From NCBI RefSeq assembly GCF_021398735.1, contig NZ_CP090349.1, positions 2,365,001-2,429,000 on the forward strand: DNA of 64,000 nucleotides, given 5' to 3'. A program made the translations under genes and the position numbers. Below the pieces are notes generated by a model. That model had not been told where the DNA came from. It did not search any database and was given only the letters and a program-made list of their open reading frames with translations. Each line of letters opens with the position of its first letter. Positions within the stretch are counted from its first letter, which is position 1. Origin of the DNA: Methylobacterium oryzae (GTDB taxonomy: Bacteria > Pseudomonadota > Alphaproteobacteria > Rhizobiales > Beijerinckiaceae). Positions 1 through 8,990 of this stretch are shown here, piece by piece.

Positions 1-18
1 GCAACCAAATCCGACGCA

Positions 19-54
19 CAGAACCCGCCGCGCTTAACAGCGCGGCGGGTTCTG
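19..54. terminator. Rho-independent-type hairpin at the window edge
   Basis: A perfect 15-bp stem (19-33 with 40-54) encloses the 6-nt loop TTAACA. The flank is only mildly T-rich, and the structure could serve either strand. It probably ends a gene lying left of the window. Confidence 0.65.
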
Positions 55-442
55 CGTTGTGGCAGTAAGTCGCGTGGACCCGCTCGTGGCGCGGACACGC
101 TCCGGAACACGGCCTGCCCTCCGCGAGGGGAGGGGAGTCCGAGCACCGCGCCGCCCCGGGTTCGCGGTCTGTGCCGCCTGCATCACGCGCGTCGGAGCCC
201 GTCGTTGACCAGCCTCATCGCGAGCGGCCGAACCGGTTCCCGGGCGCGGTCCCCGGGCCGCGACCTTGGCGGTGTTGGCCTCGCAGGCACCTGGCCTTAA
301 GATGCGGTGGGGTACGTCGTGATACGGCGTAAGGGGGGAGCGGCAATGATCTCACAGGCAGGCGGCACGGCCGACCTCGATCGGAGCTGAAGAGCGCGGT
401 TTGCGCGTCTCCGCTCCCTCTCATCGTGCGGCCCGCCCGGTG
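55..442. other. Non-coding leader before tamA
   Basis: About 390 bases between the hairpin and the tamA signal peptide. I see no convincing gene on either strand; the short minus-strand frames have Arg/Pro-rich translations typical of GC-rich shadow reading. It presumably holds the tamA promoter, but no clear -35/-10 pair can be assigned. Confidence 0.5.
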
Positions 443-2401
443 ATGCGTCGCGCATCGCCGCCGAGGCTGGTCGCCCTGGCCCTGACCCTGCTGGTCGCCG
501 CGGGGAGCCAACCCGCGCGTGCCTTCGACCTGTTCGGCCTGTTCGGCAGCGAGCCGGAGCCGCCGCCACCGAGCGCGACGGCGCTTCCCTACACGTTGCG
601 GATCACCGGCACGGACGATTCCGACGTGCTGCGGGCCCTGCAGGACACGTCCACCCTCTATCGCCTGCGTCAGGAGCCGCCGCCCGACGGCGAGGGCCTG
701 CTGCGCCGGGCCGAGACCGACCGCGCCAAGCTCGCCGACGTTCTGTCGGGCTACGGCTACTATCAGGGAACAGTCACGATCCGGATCGACGGCGCGCCGG
801 TGCCGGGCCAGGCGGCGTCCGCGGTCGGTGCCGCGGAGGCGTGGCGCAACCGCGGCCTCGTCCCGGTGCGGATCGCGGTCGATCTCGGACCCCTCTACCA
901 GCTGCGCCGGATCACCGTGCGCGATCCGGCGGGCAACCCGTTCCCGGACTCCGCGCTACCCGCGCGGGTCACCCGCGTCGACGACGACGTTCCCGCGCGC
1001 TCGGCCACGGTGCTGGCGCGGGAAGCGCAGATCGTCGACCAGTTCCGCGCGCAGGGCCATCCCTTCGCCAAGGTGATCGCGCGCGACCCCGTGGTGGACG
1101 ATTCCGCCCACGTCATGGACGTGACCTTCACGGTGGCGCCGGGCCCGGTGGCCGGACTCGGCCCGGTCGCCATCAGCGGAGCGCCGGGCATCGACCCGGC
1201 CACCATCCGCTCCTTCATCTACGCCGAGCCGGGCGACCCGTACTCGCCCCAGGCGGTGGCGGCGATCCGCCGGTCGGTGGCGCGGATCGAGGGGATCGGC
1301 GGCGTGCGGGTCCGCGAGGGCACGACCCTCGACGCCGACGGGAACCTGCCGCTGTTCGTCGCGGTCACCGAGCGCGAGCGCAACCTCGTGGGCGTCTCGG
1401 CGCGCTACTCCACCGTCGACGGGCCGGGCGTGCGGGCCTACTACGCCAACCGCAACCTGTTCGGTGGCGGCGAGTCCTTCAGGGTGGACGCCGACATCTA
1501 CTACCTGGGCCTCGGGAACGACCCGTTCGCCAACCAGCGCAAGCTCGCGGGGATCGGCACGAACGGCCTCGGCGGCCGCCTCTCTGCGACCTACGTCCAG
1601 CCGGCCCTGTGGGGGACGCGCAACGACTTTCTCGCCAACGCCTTCATCACCCGCGAGGTGCAGCAGAGCTACCTCGTGGATGGCGGGGGCGTCTCGGGGG
1701 CGATCCGCCACCGGTTCTCGGACACGTTCTCGGCGCAGATCGGGCTCGACGCGCAGGCGGGCCGGTCGAAGGACGCCCTCGGCACGGTCAATTACCGGCT
1801 GATCGGCGTGCCGGCCTCGGTGACCTACGATTCCACCGACAGCCTCCTCGACCCGACCCGGGGCGTCCGGGCCATCGCGTCGCTGGCGGTCTATCCCGGC
1901 GCGATCTCCTCGCCCGGCATCGTCGTGGCCAAGGCGCAGGGATCGACCTACTACGCCCTGGACGACGAGGCCCGCGTGATCCTGGCCGGCCGCGTCGGCT
2001 TCGGCTCGGTCTCGGGCGCGCCGCTGGGGGAGATCCCCGACAATTTCAGGTTCTTCGCGGGCGGCGGCGGCTCGGTCCGCGGCTACCCGTACCGGACCCT
2101 CGGGCCGATCGGTCCCTTCAACCTGCCGATCGGCGGCCGCAGCCTGCTGGAGGCCTCGCTCGAGGCGCGCATCAAGGTCACCGACACGATCGGCGTCGTG
2201 CCGTTCTTCGACGCGGGCACCGCCTTCGCCTCGGCGACGCCGGATTTCGATGAGAAGATCCGCAAATCCGTGGGCATCGGCCTGCGCTACTACACCGGCA
2301 TCGGGCCGATCCGCGCGGACGTCGCCTTCCCGCTCGACCCCTACAAGGGCGGACACGTGCGTCCCGCCGTCCTGTATCTCAGCCTGGGGCAGGCGTTCTG
2401 A
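443..2401 (+). CDS. tamA: TamA, BamA-family outer-membrane assembly protein
   Basis: Omp85-superfamily outer-membrane protein that, with TamB, helps insert autotransporters and other beta-barrel proteins. The 652-residue product starts with an Arg-rich signal peptide (about 1-28, cleavage after the Ala-Arg-Ala region). POTRA-like repeats follow to about residue 330, then a C-terminal surface-antigen (D15) beta-barrel ending in aromatic Phe, as expected for an outer-membrane barrel. The frame also has an upstream TTG at 401, giving 14 extra residues; I prefer the ATG at 443 because it places the signal peptide at the N terminus, although neither start has a strong ribosome-binding site. The stop is immediately followed by the tamB ATG, so the two are almost certainly co-translated. 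Confidence 0.9.
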   Translation: MRRASPPRLVALALTLLVAAGSQPARAFDLFGLFGSEPEPPPPSATALPYTLRITGTDDSDVLRALQDTSTLYRLRQEPPPDGEGLLRRAETDRAKLADVLSGYGYYQGTVTIRIDGAPVPGQAASAVGAAEAWRNRGLVPVRIAVDLGPLYQLRRITVRDPAGNPFPDSALPARVTRVDDDVPARSATVLAREAQIVDQFRAQGHPFAKVIARDPVVDDSAHVMDVTFTVAPGPVAGLGPVAISGAPGIDPATIRSFIYAEPGDPYSPQAVAAIRRSVARIEGIGGVRVREGTTLDADGNLPLFVAVTERERNLVGVSARYSTVDGPGVRAYYANRNLFGGGESFRVDADIYYLGLGNDPFANQRKLAGIGTNGLGGRLSATYVQPALWGTRNDFLANAFITREVQQSYLVDGGGVSGAIRHRFSDTFSAQIGLDAQAGRSKDALGTVNYRLIGVPASVTYDSTDSLLDPTRGVRAIASLAVYPGAISSPGIVVAKAQGSTYYALDDEARVILAGRVGFGSVSGAPLGEIPDNFRFFAGGGGSVRGYPYRTLGPIGPFNLPIGGRSLLEASLEARIKVTDTIGVVPFFDAGTAFASATPDFDEKIRKSVGIGLRYYTGIGPIRADVAFPLDPYKGGHVRPAVLYLSLGQAF

Positions 2402-5400
2402 ATGGTGCTCCGAACCGGACTCACGCCGCGCACCGCGCGTCCGACCGCCCGTCCCGGCCGGTGGAGCCTGGCGCTCGTCCTGGTCTGCCTCGCCCTGCTG
2501 CCCTGGACCCTCGCGGCGACGCGCGCCGACGAGGGCGACAAGTCCGTCCTCGGCGGCCTCCTGTCCCGCGCCCTGTCGACGCCCTCGTCGCGGGTGGCGA
2601 TCGGCGCCATCGACGGCGCCCTGTCCTCGGACGCGACCATCCGGGACGTGGCGATCAGCGACCGCGACGGCGTCTGGCTGAAGCTCGACCGGGCCCGCAT
2701 CGTCTGGCGGCGGCTGGCCCTCCTGTCGGGACGGCTGGAGGTCGACAGCCTCGAGATCGGGCATCTCGACGTGCTGCGCCGGCCGATACCCGGACCGCCG
2801 CCGCCCGAGGCCAAGCCCGACGGGCGGCTCCTCCCGGACCTGCCGGTCAAGGTCGAGATCAAGGGCTTCAAGCTGGCCGAGCTGACCCTGGGCGAGGCGG
2901 TGGCCGGGCAGCCGGCGCGGCTGTCGGCGGAGGGCCGGGCGAAGCTCGGCGCCGCCAGCGAGGGGCTCGACCTGCAGGCGAGGGCGCAGCGCCTCGACGC
3001 GCCGGGCCGCTTCCTGCTGTCGCTGCTGTTCGTGCCGAACGGCGAGCGGCTGGAACTCAAGGCGAACCTGGTCGAGCCGGCGGGCGGCCTGCTCTCGAAG
3101 GCCGCCAACCTGCCCGGCACCCCGCCGATCGACTTCGCGCTCGACGGGACCGGGACACTGGATGCCTGGGGGGCCAAGCTCGACTTCACGGCCGGTCCCG
3201 ACATCGGCGCCAGGGGCGGGGCGAAGATCTCCCGCATCGGGGCCGAGCGGCGCCTCGCCCTCGACCTCGCGGCCCGGATCGAGGGGCTGATGCCCGGTCC
3301 GGCGGCGGCGGTCTTCGCCGGCACCACCAAGCTCGACGGCGGCCTCGCCTTCGCGGATAGCGGCGCCTTCCGGATCGACCGGCTGGAGCTGACCTCCCGC
3401 ACGGCGCGCCTGACGGCCGGCGGCAGCCTGACCCGCGACCGGGTCGCCGACCTGACGCTGCAGGCGCGCGCCGTGCCGACGGAGGGCGACGTCACCCGGG
3501 CCGGCGAGGCCGAGATCGGCAAGCTCGTCTTCGACGGCAGCCTCAAGGGACCGCTGGCGGCGCCCACCGTCCGGGGCCGTCTCGACGCGGCCGCCCTGCG
3601 CAGCCGCGATTCCAGCCTCGACCGGATCGAGGCCAGCCTCGGCATCGACCCGCAGGGCGAGCCGTCGGCGCAGCGTTTCGCCATCGCGGCGGACGGCCGG
3701 GTCGACGGGCTGAAGCTCGCCGACCCGGCCCTGCGCCGGGCGATCGGCAGCCGGGCCACCGTGACGCTCCGGGCCTCGGCCGGCGCCGACGGCGTTCTCG
3801 ATATCGCGGCGCTCAACCTCGATTCCGACACGGCGCGGGCCGCCTATGCCGGCCGGGTCGGCCAGAACACCCTGACCGGCACCGTGGACGCGGCGCTGCC
3901 GGACCTCTCCGTCTTCTCGGGCCTCGCGGGCCAGGGTCTCGCGGGCAGCCTCGACGCCAAGGCGCGGCTCAGCGGCGATCCGGCGCGCAAGGCCGTCGCC
4001 GCCGACCTCGCCGTGACGACGAGCGGCGTCGTCACCGGGATCCGGGCGGCCGACCGCACCCTCGGCCGCGCGCCGAGCCTCCAGGGGCGCGTCTCCCAGA
4101 CCTTCGACGGGTACGGCTTCGACCATCTGCGCCTGGAAGGCTCCGGCGTCACCGCGACCCTGCAGGGCGAGGCGACGGCGACCCGCGCGGACGTCACCGG
4201 CAGGATCGACCTCAAGAGCCTCGCGGATCTCGACGGGCGCCTCACCGGCAGGGCGGGCGTCGACGCGCGCCTGACCGGATCCCTCGAGCATCCGGACGTG
4301 ACCGCGACCCTGACGGCGCCCTCCGCCACCGCGGCCGGCAAGCCGATCCGGGACCTGCGCGTCGAGGCGGTCCTGCGGGACGCGCTCCTCGCGCCGGACG
4401 GCACGGTCCGGCTCGGCGGCGATGTCGGCGGCAAGCCGCTGACCGGCGGCGCGCACCTCGCGCGCGTCGGCGGGGACTGGGTCCTCGACCGGCTCGGCCT
4501 CGATCTCGGCTCGGTCTCCGTCGCCGGCCAGGCGACGGTCGCGGCCGACACGTGGCTGTCGGCCGGCGCACTCACCGTGCGGGCCGGCGACCTGACGGAC
4601 ATCGCGCCCCTGGTCCCGGAACCGGTCGCGGGCCGCCTCAACGCCGCACTGACCCTCGCCCGCGACGGCGGGCGCCAGGACGTGACCGTCCGCGCCACCG
4701 GGGCCGGTCTCCGCTACGGCGAGACCGCCCTCGCGCGGCTCGACGCGGACCTCTCGGGACGCGACCTGCGCGCCCACCCGGTCCTCGACGGGCGCATCGA
4801 GGCCGACCGGCTCGTGGCCGCCGGCCAGCAGGTCGACACGATCCGGCTCCTCGCGAACGGCACGCCCGCCTTCAGCGACGTGAGCCTCACCGCCCGGGCG
4901 CGCGGCTTCACGCTCGACGGCGCCGCGCGGGTCGTCCCGGCCGCGGACACGCGGATCGAGATCCAGCGCCTGTCGGCGGCCCGCGGCAACGACCGCTTCG
5001 CCCTCACCGGGCCGGCGGCGATCACCCTCCGGGACGGCGGCGCGGTGATCGACGGCCTGTCGATCGCGGCGGGCTCCGGCCGCGTCACGGTCGCGGGCCG
5101 CGCCGGGCGGGATCTCGACCTCAAGGTGGCGATCCGGTCGCTGCCCCTGTCGCTCGCCCGGATCGCCGCACCGAGCCTCGCCCTCTCGGGGACCCTGGAC
5201 GGGGAGGCGGATCTCCGCGGCCCCGCGACGCGGCCGGAGGGGCGCTACGCGGTCAGCGTCGCCAAGCTCGTTGCCCCGCAGACGCGGCAGGCCGGCTTGC
5301 CGGCGATCGACGCGACCGCCAAGGGCACGCTGTCGGACGGGCAGGCGAGCCTGGACGGGCGGGTCACGGCCGGGCGCGGCGTCGCCCTGACGGTCTCCGG

Positions 5401-6754
5401 GTCGCTGCCCGTGGAGGCCGGGGGTCCGCTGGACCTGCGCGCGCGCGGGACGCTCGACGCCGCCCTCGCCAATTCCCTCCTGAGCGTCGGCGGCCAGAGC
5501 GTCACCGGCAAGATCGCCATCGACGGCGGCGTCACCGGCACGCTCGCGGCGCCGCGGGCCCAGGGCGCGGCGGTGCTGAGCGGCGGGAGCTTCACCGATC
5601 CGCTGAACGGGCTCCGCTTCACCGGGATCGAGGGTCGCGTCACCGGCCGCGGCGACAGCGTCGTGGTCGAGCGCCTGACCGCGACCGCCCGCAACGGCGG
5701 TCAGGTCTCCGTAACCGGCCGCGTCTCCCTCGCGCCCGACTTCCCGGGCAATTTCCACGTCGTCGCCGACAAGGCCGAACTCGTCTCGAGCCCTCTGATG
5801 ACGGCCGTGTCGAGCGTCGACATCACGCTGGCGGGGCCGCTGGCGCGGACGCCGCGGATCGCCGGCCGGGTGAACGTCGTGTCGATCGACGTCGCGGTTC
5901 CGGACCGGCTGCCGGCCACTATCCGGCCGCTGCCGGGCGTCCGCCACGTCAACACGCCGCCGGCCCTGAAGGCGCGCCTGGCGCAGCGGGCGGAGCGGAA
6001 GGCCGCGACCCGGTCCGGGCGACGGGGCGGGAAGCCGGCCGTCCCGTTCGACGCCACCCTCGACGTGACGATCGACGCGCCGAGCCGCATCTTCGTGCGC
6101 GGGCGCGGCATCGACGCGGAACTCGGCGGTGCGCTGCGCGTCACCGGCACCTCCGCGTCGCCCAACGCCAACGGCGCGTTCTCGCTGCGGCGCGGACAGT
6201 TCGAGCTCGTCGGCCAGCGCCTGGATTTCAGCCGCGGCCGGCTGACCTTCGCCGGCAGCCTGACCACGCCGGAGCTCGATTTCGTCGCCGAGACCAAGGC
6301 CACCGACGTGACCGCCCGCATCGCGGTCTCGGGCTTCGCGGACGCGCCGCAATTCTCCCTGACCTCGGATCCGGTCCTGCCGCAGGACGAGATCCTGTCG
6401 CGGATCCTGTTCAAGAAGGCCTCGGCCGGCCTGTCGCCGTTCCAGGCGCTGCAGCTCGCCCAGGCGGTCGCCCAGCTCTCGGGGGGCGCCGCCGGTCCGG
6501 ACGTGTTCGAGCAGGCGCGCAAGAGCCTCGGCCTCGACAGCCTCGACGTCTCCACCGGCGCGAGCGGCGGGCCGGCGATCGGCGCCTCGCGCTACATCTC
6601 GGATCGGGTCAGCGTCGGCGTGAAGGCCGGGGCGAAGCCCGCCGACACCGCCGTCGGGGTCGACTTCGACGTCACCCGCCGGATCAAGCTGAAGGGCGAG
6701 GCCGGGACCGACGGCCGCACCAGCCTCGGCGTCGGCGCCGAGTACGAGTGGTAG
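2402..6754 (+). CDS. tamB: TamB, translocation and assembly module inner-membrane protein
   Basis: A very large (1450-residue) AsmA-like/DUF490 protein. Near the N terminus one hydrophobic anchor (about residues 20-42) would hold it in the inner membrane. The long middle is made of repetitive beta-strand sequence rich in Gly, Asp, Leu and Arg, expected to form a periplasm-spanning hydrophobic groove. The last ~350 residues match the conserved TamB C-terminal domain, with the typical closing region of short beta-strands ending in Tyr-Glu-Trp. The length is normal for the family. The ATG directly abuts the tamA stop codon with no gap, which supports the TAM complex assignment. TamB-family proteins are also implicated in phospholipid transport to the outer membrane. 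Confidence 0.9.
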   Translation: MVLRTGLTPRTARPTARPGRWSLALVLVCLALLPWTLAATRADEGDKSVLGGLLSRALSTPSSRVAIGAIDGALSSDATIRDVAISDRDGVWLKLDRARIVWRRLALLSGRLEVDSLEIGHLDVLRRPIPGPPPPEAKPDGRLLPDLPVKVEIKGFKLAELTLGEAVAGQPARLSAEGRAKLGAASEGLDLQARAQRLDAPGRFLLSLLFVPNGERLELKANLVEPAGGLLSKAANLPGTPPIDFALDGTGTLDAWGAKLDFTAGPDIGARGGAKISRIGAERRLALDLAARIEGLMPGPAAAVFAGTTKLDGGLAFADSGAFRIDRLELTSRTARLTAGGSLTRDRVADLTLQARAVPTEGDVTRAGEAEIGKLVFDGSLKGPLAAPTVRGRLDAAALRSRDSSLDRIEASLGIDPQGEPSAQRFAIAADGRVDGLKLADPALRRAIGSRATVTLRASAGADGVLDIAALNLDSDTARAAYAGRVGQNTLTGTVDAALPDLSVFSGLAGQGLAGSLDAKARLSGDPARKAVAADLAVTTSGVVTGIRAADRTLGRAPSLQGRVSQTFDGYGFDHLRLEGSGVTATLQGEATATRADVTGRIDLKSLADLDGRLTGRAGVDARLTGSLEHPDVTATLTAPSATAAGKPIRDLRVEAVLRDALLAPDGTVRLGGDVGGKPLTGGAHLARVGGDWVLDRLGLDLGSVSVAGQATVAADTWLSAGALTVRAGDLTDIAPLVPEPVAGRLNAALTLARDGGRQDVTVRATGAGLRYGETALARLDADLSGRDLRAHPVLDGRIEADRLVAAGQQVDTIRLLANGTPAFSDVSLTARARGFTLDGAARVVPAADTRIEIQRLSAARGNDRFALTGPAAITLRDGGAVIDGLSIAAGSGRVTVAGRAGRDLDLKVAIRSLPLSLARIAAPSLALSGTLDGEADLRGPATRPEGRYAVSVAKLVAPQTRQAGLPAIDATAKGTLSDGQASLDGRVTAGRGVALTVSGSLPVEAGGPLDLRARGTLDAALANSLLSVGGQSVTGKIAIDGGVTGTLAAPRAQGAAVLSGGSFTDPLNGLRFTGIEGRVTGRGDSVVVERLTATARNGGQVSVTGRVSLAPDFPGNFHVVADKAELVSSPLMTAVSSVDITLAGPLARTPRIAGRVNVVSIDVAVPDRLPATIRPLPGVRHVNTPPALKARLAQRAERKAATRSGRRGGKPAVPFDATLDVTIDAPSRIFVRGRGIDAELGGALRVTGTSASPNANGAFSLRRGQFELVGQRLDFSRGRLTFAGSLTTPELDFVAETKATDVTARIAVSGFADAPQFSLTSDPVLPQDEILSRILFKKASAGLSPFQALQLAQAVAQLSGGAAGPDVFEQARKSLGLDSLDVSTGASGGPAIGASRYISDRVSVGVKAGAKPADTAVGVDFDVTRRIKLKGEAGTDGRTSLGVGAEYEW

Positions 6755-6884
6755 CCGGCACGGTCACACAGCCGCCCGTTCCACCGCGCCCGCGGGGCTG
6801 CGGGATCGACACGCCCGGTCAATGGTTTAGGTTCGGGACGAGCGGCCGCCAGGGCCGCCGATCGGGCGGGAAACACCACGGGCG

Positions 6885-7202
6885 ATGGACGAGCTTTTCG
6901 AGACCGATGACGATCCGCCGGTTCCGGAGGGCGGCCTTATCCGCAAGCTCCCGATCATCAACAGGCGGGGCCTCCACGCCCGCGCCTCCGCGAAGTTCGT
7001 GCAGACCGTGGAGCGCTACGACGCCGCCGTGACGGTCACCCGGGCCGGCGAGACAGTCGGCGGACGCTCGATCATGGGCCTGCTGACGCTCGGCGCCGCC
7101 ATGGGCACACGCATCGCCGTCACCGCCGTCGGCCCGGACGCGGAGAGCTGCCTCGACGCCATCGAGGCCCTGCTGGCCAACCGCTTCGGCGAGGACGAGT
7201 AG
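6885..7202 (+). CDS. ptsH: HPr-family phosphocarrier protein
   Basis: A small (105-residue) HPr domain protein. The active-site His is residue 31 in the Gly-Leu-His-Ala-Arg-Ala motif, and the regulatory Ser is residue 62 in Gly-Gly-Arg-Ser-Ile-Met-Gly, the site normally phosphorylated by HPr kinase. An acidic extension of about 17 residues precedes the usual HPr start. In alphaproteobacteria such proteins usually belong to a regulatory PTS(Ntr) chain rather than a sugar transporter. No EI, EIIA or hprK gene lies beside it here, so partners must be encoded elsewhere. It converges on the endonuclease III gene with only 3 bp between stop codons. Confidence 0.9.
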   Translation: MDELFETDDDPPVPEGGLIRKLPIINRRGLHARASAKFVQTVERYDAAVTVTRAGETVGGRSIMGLLTLGAAMGTRIAVTAVGPDAESCLDAIEALLANRFGEDE

Positions 7203-7205
7203 CGT

Positions 7206-7925
7206 CTAGGCCGTCGCCTTGCCCGGCCACGCGCACAGGTCGGAGACCGGGCACCGGGGGCAGGCGGGCTTCCGGGCCGTGCAGGTGTCGCGCCCGTGCC
7301 GGAACAGCCAGACATGGGCGTTGTCCTTGAACGCGTCCGGCACGACTCGGGCGAGGCCGTCGGCCACCGCGTCGACGGTCGCGGCCGGGGCGAGGGGGAT
7401 CCGGTTCGCGATCCGGAAGATGTGGGTGTCGACCGCGATCACCGGCTCGTGGAAGGCGAAGTTCGCCGTGACCTCGGCGCTCTTCCGGCCGATCCCCGGC
7501 AGGCGGCGCATCTCCGCGGCGCTGCGCGGGACGGCGCCGCCGTGCTCCGCGAGCAGGACCGCCGACAGCCTGACGATGTTGCGCGCCTTGGAGGGCCCGA
7601 GCCCGACCGGCCGGACGATCTCGGTGATCCGGGCCTCCCCCAGGGCCGCCATGGCGGCGGGATCGCGGGCCTCGGCGAACAGCGCGTCCGCGATCCGCGA
7701 GACGGTCGGGCCGGTGGACTGGGCCGAGAGCAGCACGGTCACGAGCAGGCGGAACGGGTCGGTGCGGTCGAATCCGGCCTTCGGATCCGGGTCCCGCTCG
7801 GCGAGGCGCGCGAGGATGGCGGCCACCCGGTCGGCCTCGCCCGCCCCGCGCGAGCGCGGCACCGTCCGTGCGGCCGCCTTCCGGCGCGGAGCGGGTCGAA
7901 CGCCGTGGGGCAGGTCGCGGGTCAT
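7206..7925 (-). CDS. nth: Endonuclease III (DNA glycosylase/AP lyase)
   Basis: Base-excision repair enzyme that removes oxidised pyrimidines and nicks at abasic sites. The 239-residue product has the helix-hairpin-helix Leu-Pro-Gly-Ile-Gly-Arg-Lys-Ser, with catalytic Lys148. It also has the Gly/Pro-Asp loop with catalytic Asp166 (Val-Asp-Thr-His-Ile-Phe-Arg) and a C-terminal 4Fe-4S cluster, Cys215-x6-Cys222-x2-Cys225-x5-Cys231. The N terminus has about 30 basic residues not found in short bacterial forms. The motif normally read as Leu-Ser-Ala-Gln-x-Thr-Asp is Leu-Ser-Ala-Gln-Ser-Thr-Gly here, losing the Asp. Confidence 0.93.
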   Translation of the reverse strand: MTRDLPHGVRPAPRRKAAARTVPRSRGAGEADRVAAILARLAERDPDPKAGFDRTDPFRLLVTVLLSAQSTGPTVSRIADALFAEARDPAAMAALGEARITEIVRPVGLGPSKARNIVRLSAVLLAEHGGAVPRSAAEMRRLPGIGRKSAEVTANFAFHEPVIAVDTHIFRIANRIPLAPAATVDAVADGLARVVPDAFKDNAHVWLFRHGRDTCTARKPACPRCPVSDLCAWPGKATA

Positions 7926-7998
7926 GTCGGCCAGCTAGGGTTCGCCGCCCCCGTCGACAGGCGCCCCGGACGCGGCGGATTGACCGCTCACCGACCAC

Positions 7999-8886
7999 TC
8001 AGGCCCGGGCGCGGCGCCAGGGCACCGCGTTGGCGCCGGCGCACAGGTGGAGCGTCCCGGCGACCACCGCGCCGGCCCGCCGGCGGAACTCGACCCGCAG
8101 CGCGCCGCGGCGGGCGAACAGCCGGGTGACCACACGCACCAGCGACGCCTCGGCCGGATCGGCGATGATCGGCCGCGCGGCCGTGCGGGCGTCGAGGGCG
8201 AGGAAGGTCTCGACGGCGTCGCGGACCGCTTCCGGCTCGGTGACGGCGAGCATCTCGGTCTCCGCGGGCTCCCAGCCCTCGGGACGCACGCCGAGCAGGT
8301 TCCCGGCCGGGATCGGCCGGGAACGCGCCGGGCGGCTGGCCGCCAGGACGGGGCGCCGCGGCTCCGGATCCGGGGCGGGTGCGGACTGGCCGACGAGTCG
8401 GAGCGGGCGGCGCAGCGCCCCGAGCCGCTCCCGCAGCGCCCGGTCGACGGCCTCCGCGGCCGCGCGCTCCACGAGGGCAGCCGCGTCGGGCTCGGCGAGC
8501 TGCCAGGGCCGGGCGCGGCGGCCCCAGACCGGATGCGGCATCGCCAGCGGGACCACGCCGCGCAGGGTCTCGTGGCCGTCGCGCGCGTCGCGGCTCCAGG
8601 CGAGGGCGACGGCGACGGGACGACCGGCCGGGCGGTGCTGGGCGAGCGGGAGAAGGTGGTCCGGGTCGCGCAGCGGGTCGGTCACCGCGTTGCGCACCAG
8701 CATGGCCCGCCACGCGGCGACGGAGGCCGCGTCGACGGCACCGGGTCGCCGCAGATCGACCCGCCAGGTCCCGGTCTCGGCGCCGTCCTCGGCGCCGTCC
8801 TCGGCACCGGCTCCGGCTTCCGGATCCGCCGCGCGGTCCGGCCGCTCGGTGAGCCCGCCCTGTATCACGGTGAAGCGTCGCGCCAT
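7999..8886 (-). CDS. Hypothetical protein, possibly FemAB/CelD-like acyltransferase
   Basis: A 295-residue protein starting at an ATG that gives Met-Ala-Arg-Arg-Phe; the frame runs further upstream, but that part is Arg/Pro-rich noise. The body is moderately conserved in style with a Trp-rich N-terminal half, and the stretch around residues 45-110 resembles the first GNAT-like lobe of FemAB/CelD transferases. The similarity is faint and I cannot point to a catalytic residue. It lies downstream of the cobW-like gene on the same strand, with about 100 bp between them. A clearer FemAB-like gene lies at 21240-22379, so a surface-polymer role is possible but unproven. Confidence 0.55.
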   Translation of the reverse strand: MARRFTVIQGGLTERPDRAADPEAGAGAEDGAEDGAETGTWRVDLRRPGAVDAASVAAWRAMLVRNAVTDPLRDPDHLLPLAQHRPAGRPVAVALAWSRDARDGHETLRGVVPLAMPHPVWGRRARPWQLAEPDAAALVERAAAEAVDRALRERLGALRRPLRLVGQSAPAPDPEPRRPVLAASRPARSRPIPAGNLLGVRPEGWEPAETEMLAVTEPEAVRDAVETFLALDARTAARPIIADPAEASLVRVVTRLFARRGALRVEFRRRAGAVVAGTLHLCAGANAVPWRRARA

Positions 8887-8990
8887 CCGCGTGTCCTGCC
8901 TCTCGACGACCCGTCCCGATCCGGGACGATCCGGCGCCTCCGGGGCGCCCTTCGCGTCGAGGGCTTCAAGGACGGTGCCGACCGCCGGCG

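Noticed and set aside
956..6352. A 1798-codon open frame on the minus strand opposite tamA/tamB
   Set aside because: Its translation is Arg/Gly/Asp/Pro-rich and low complexity, the usual antisense shadow of a GC-rich gene, and tamA/tamB on the plus strand are clear.
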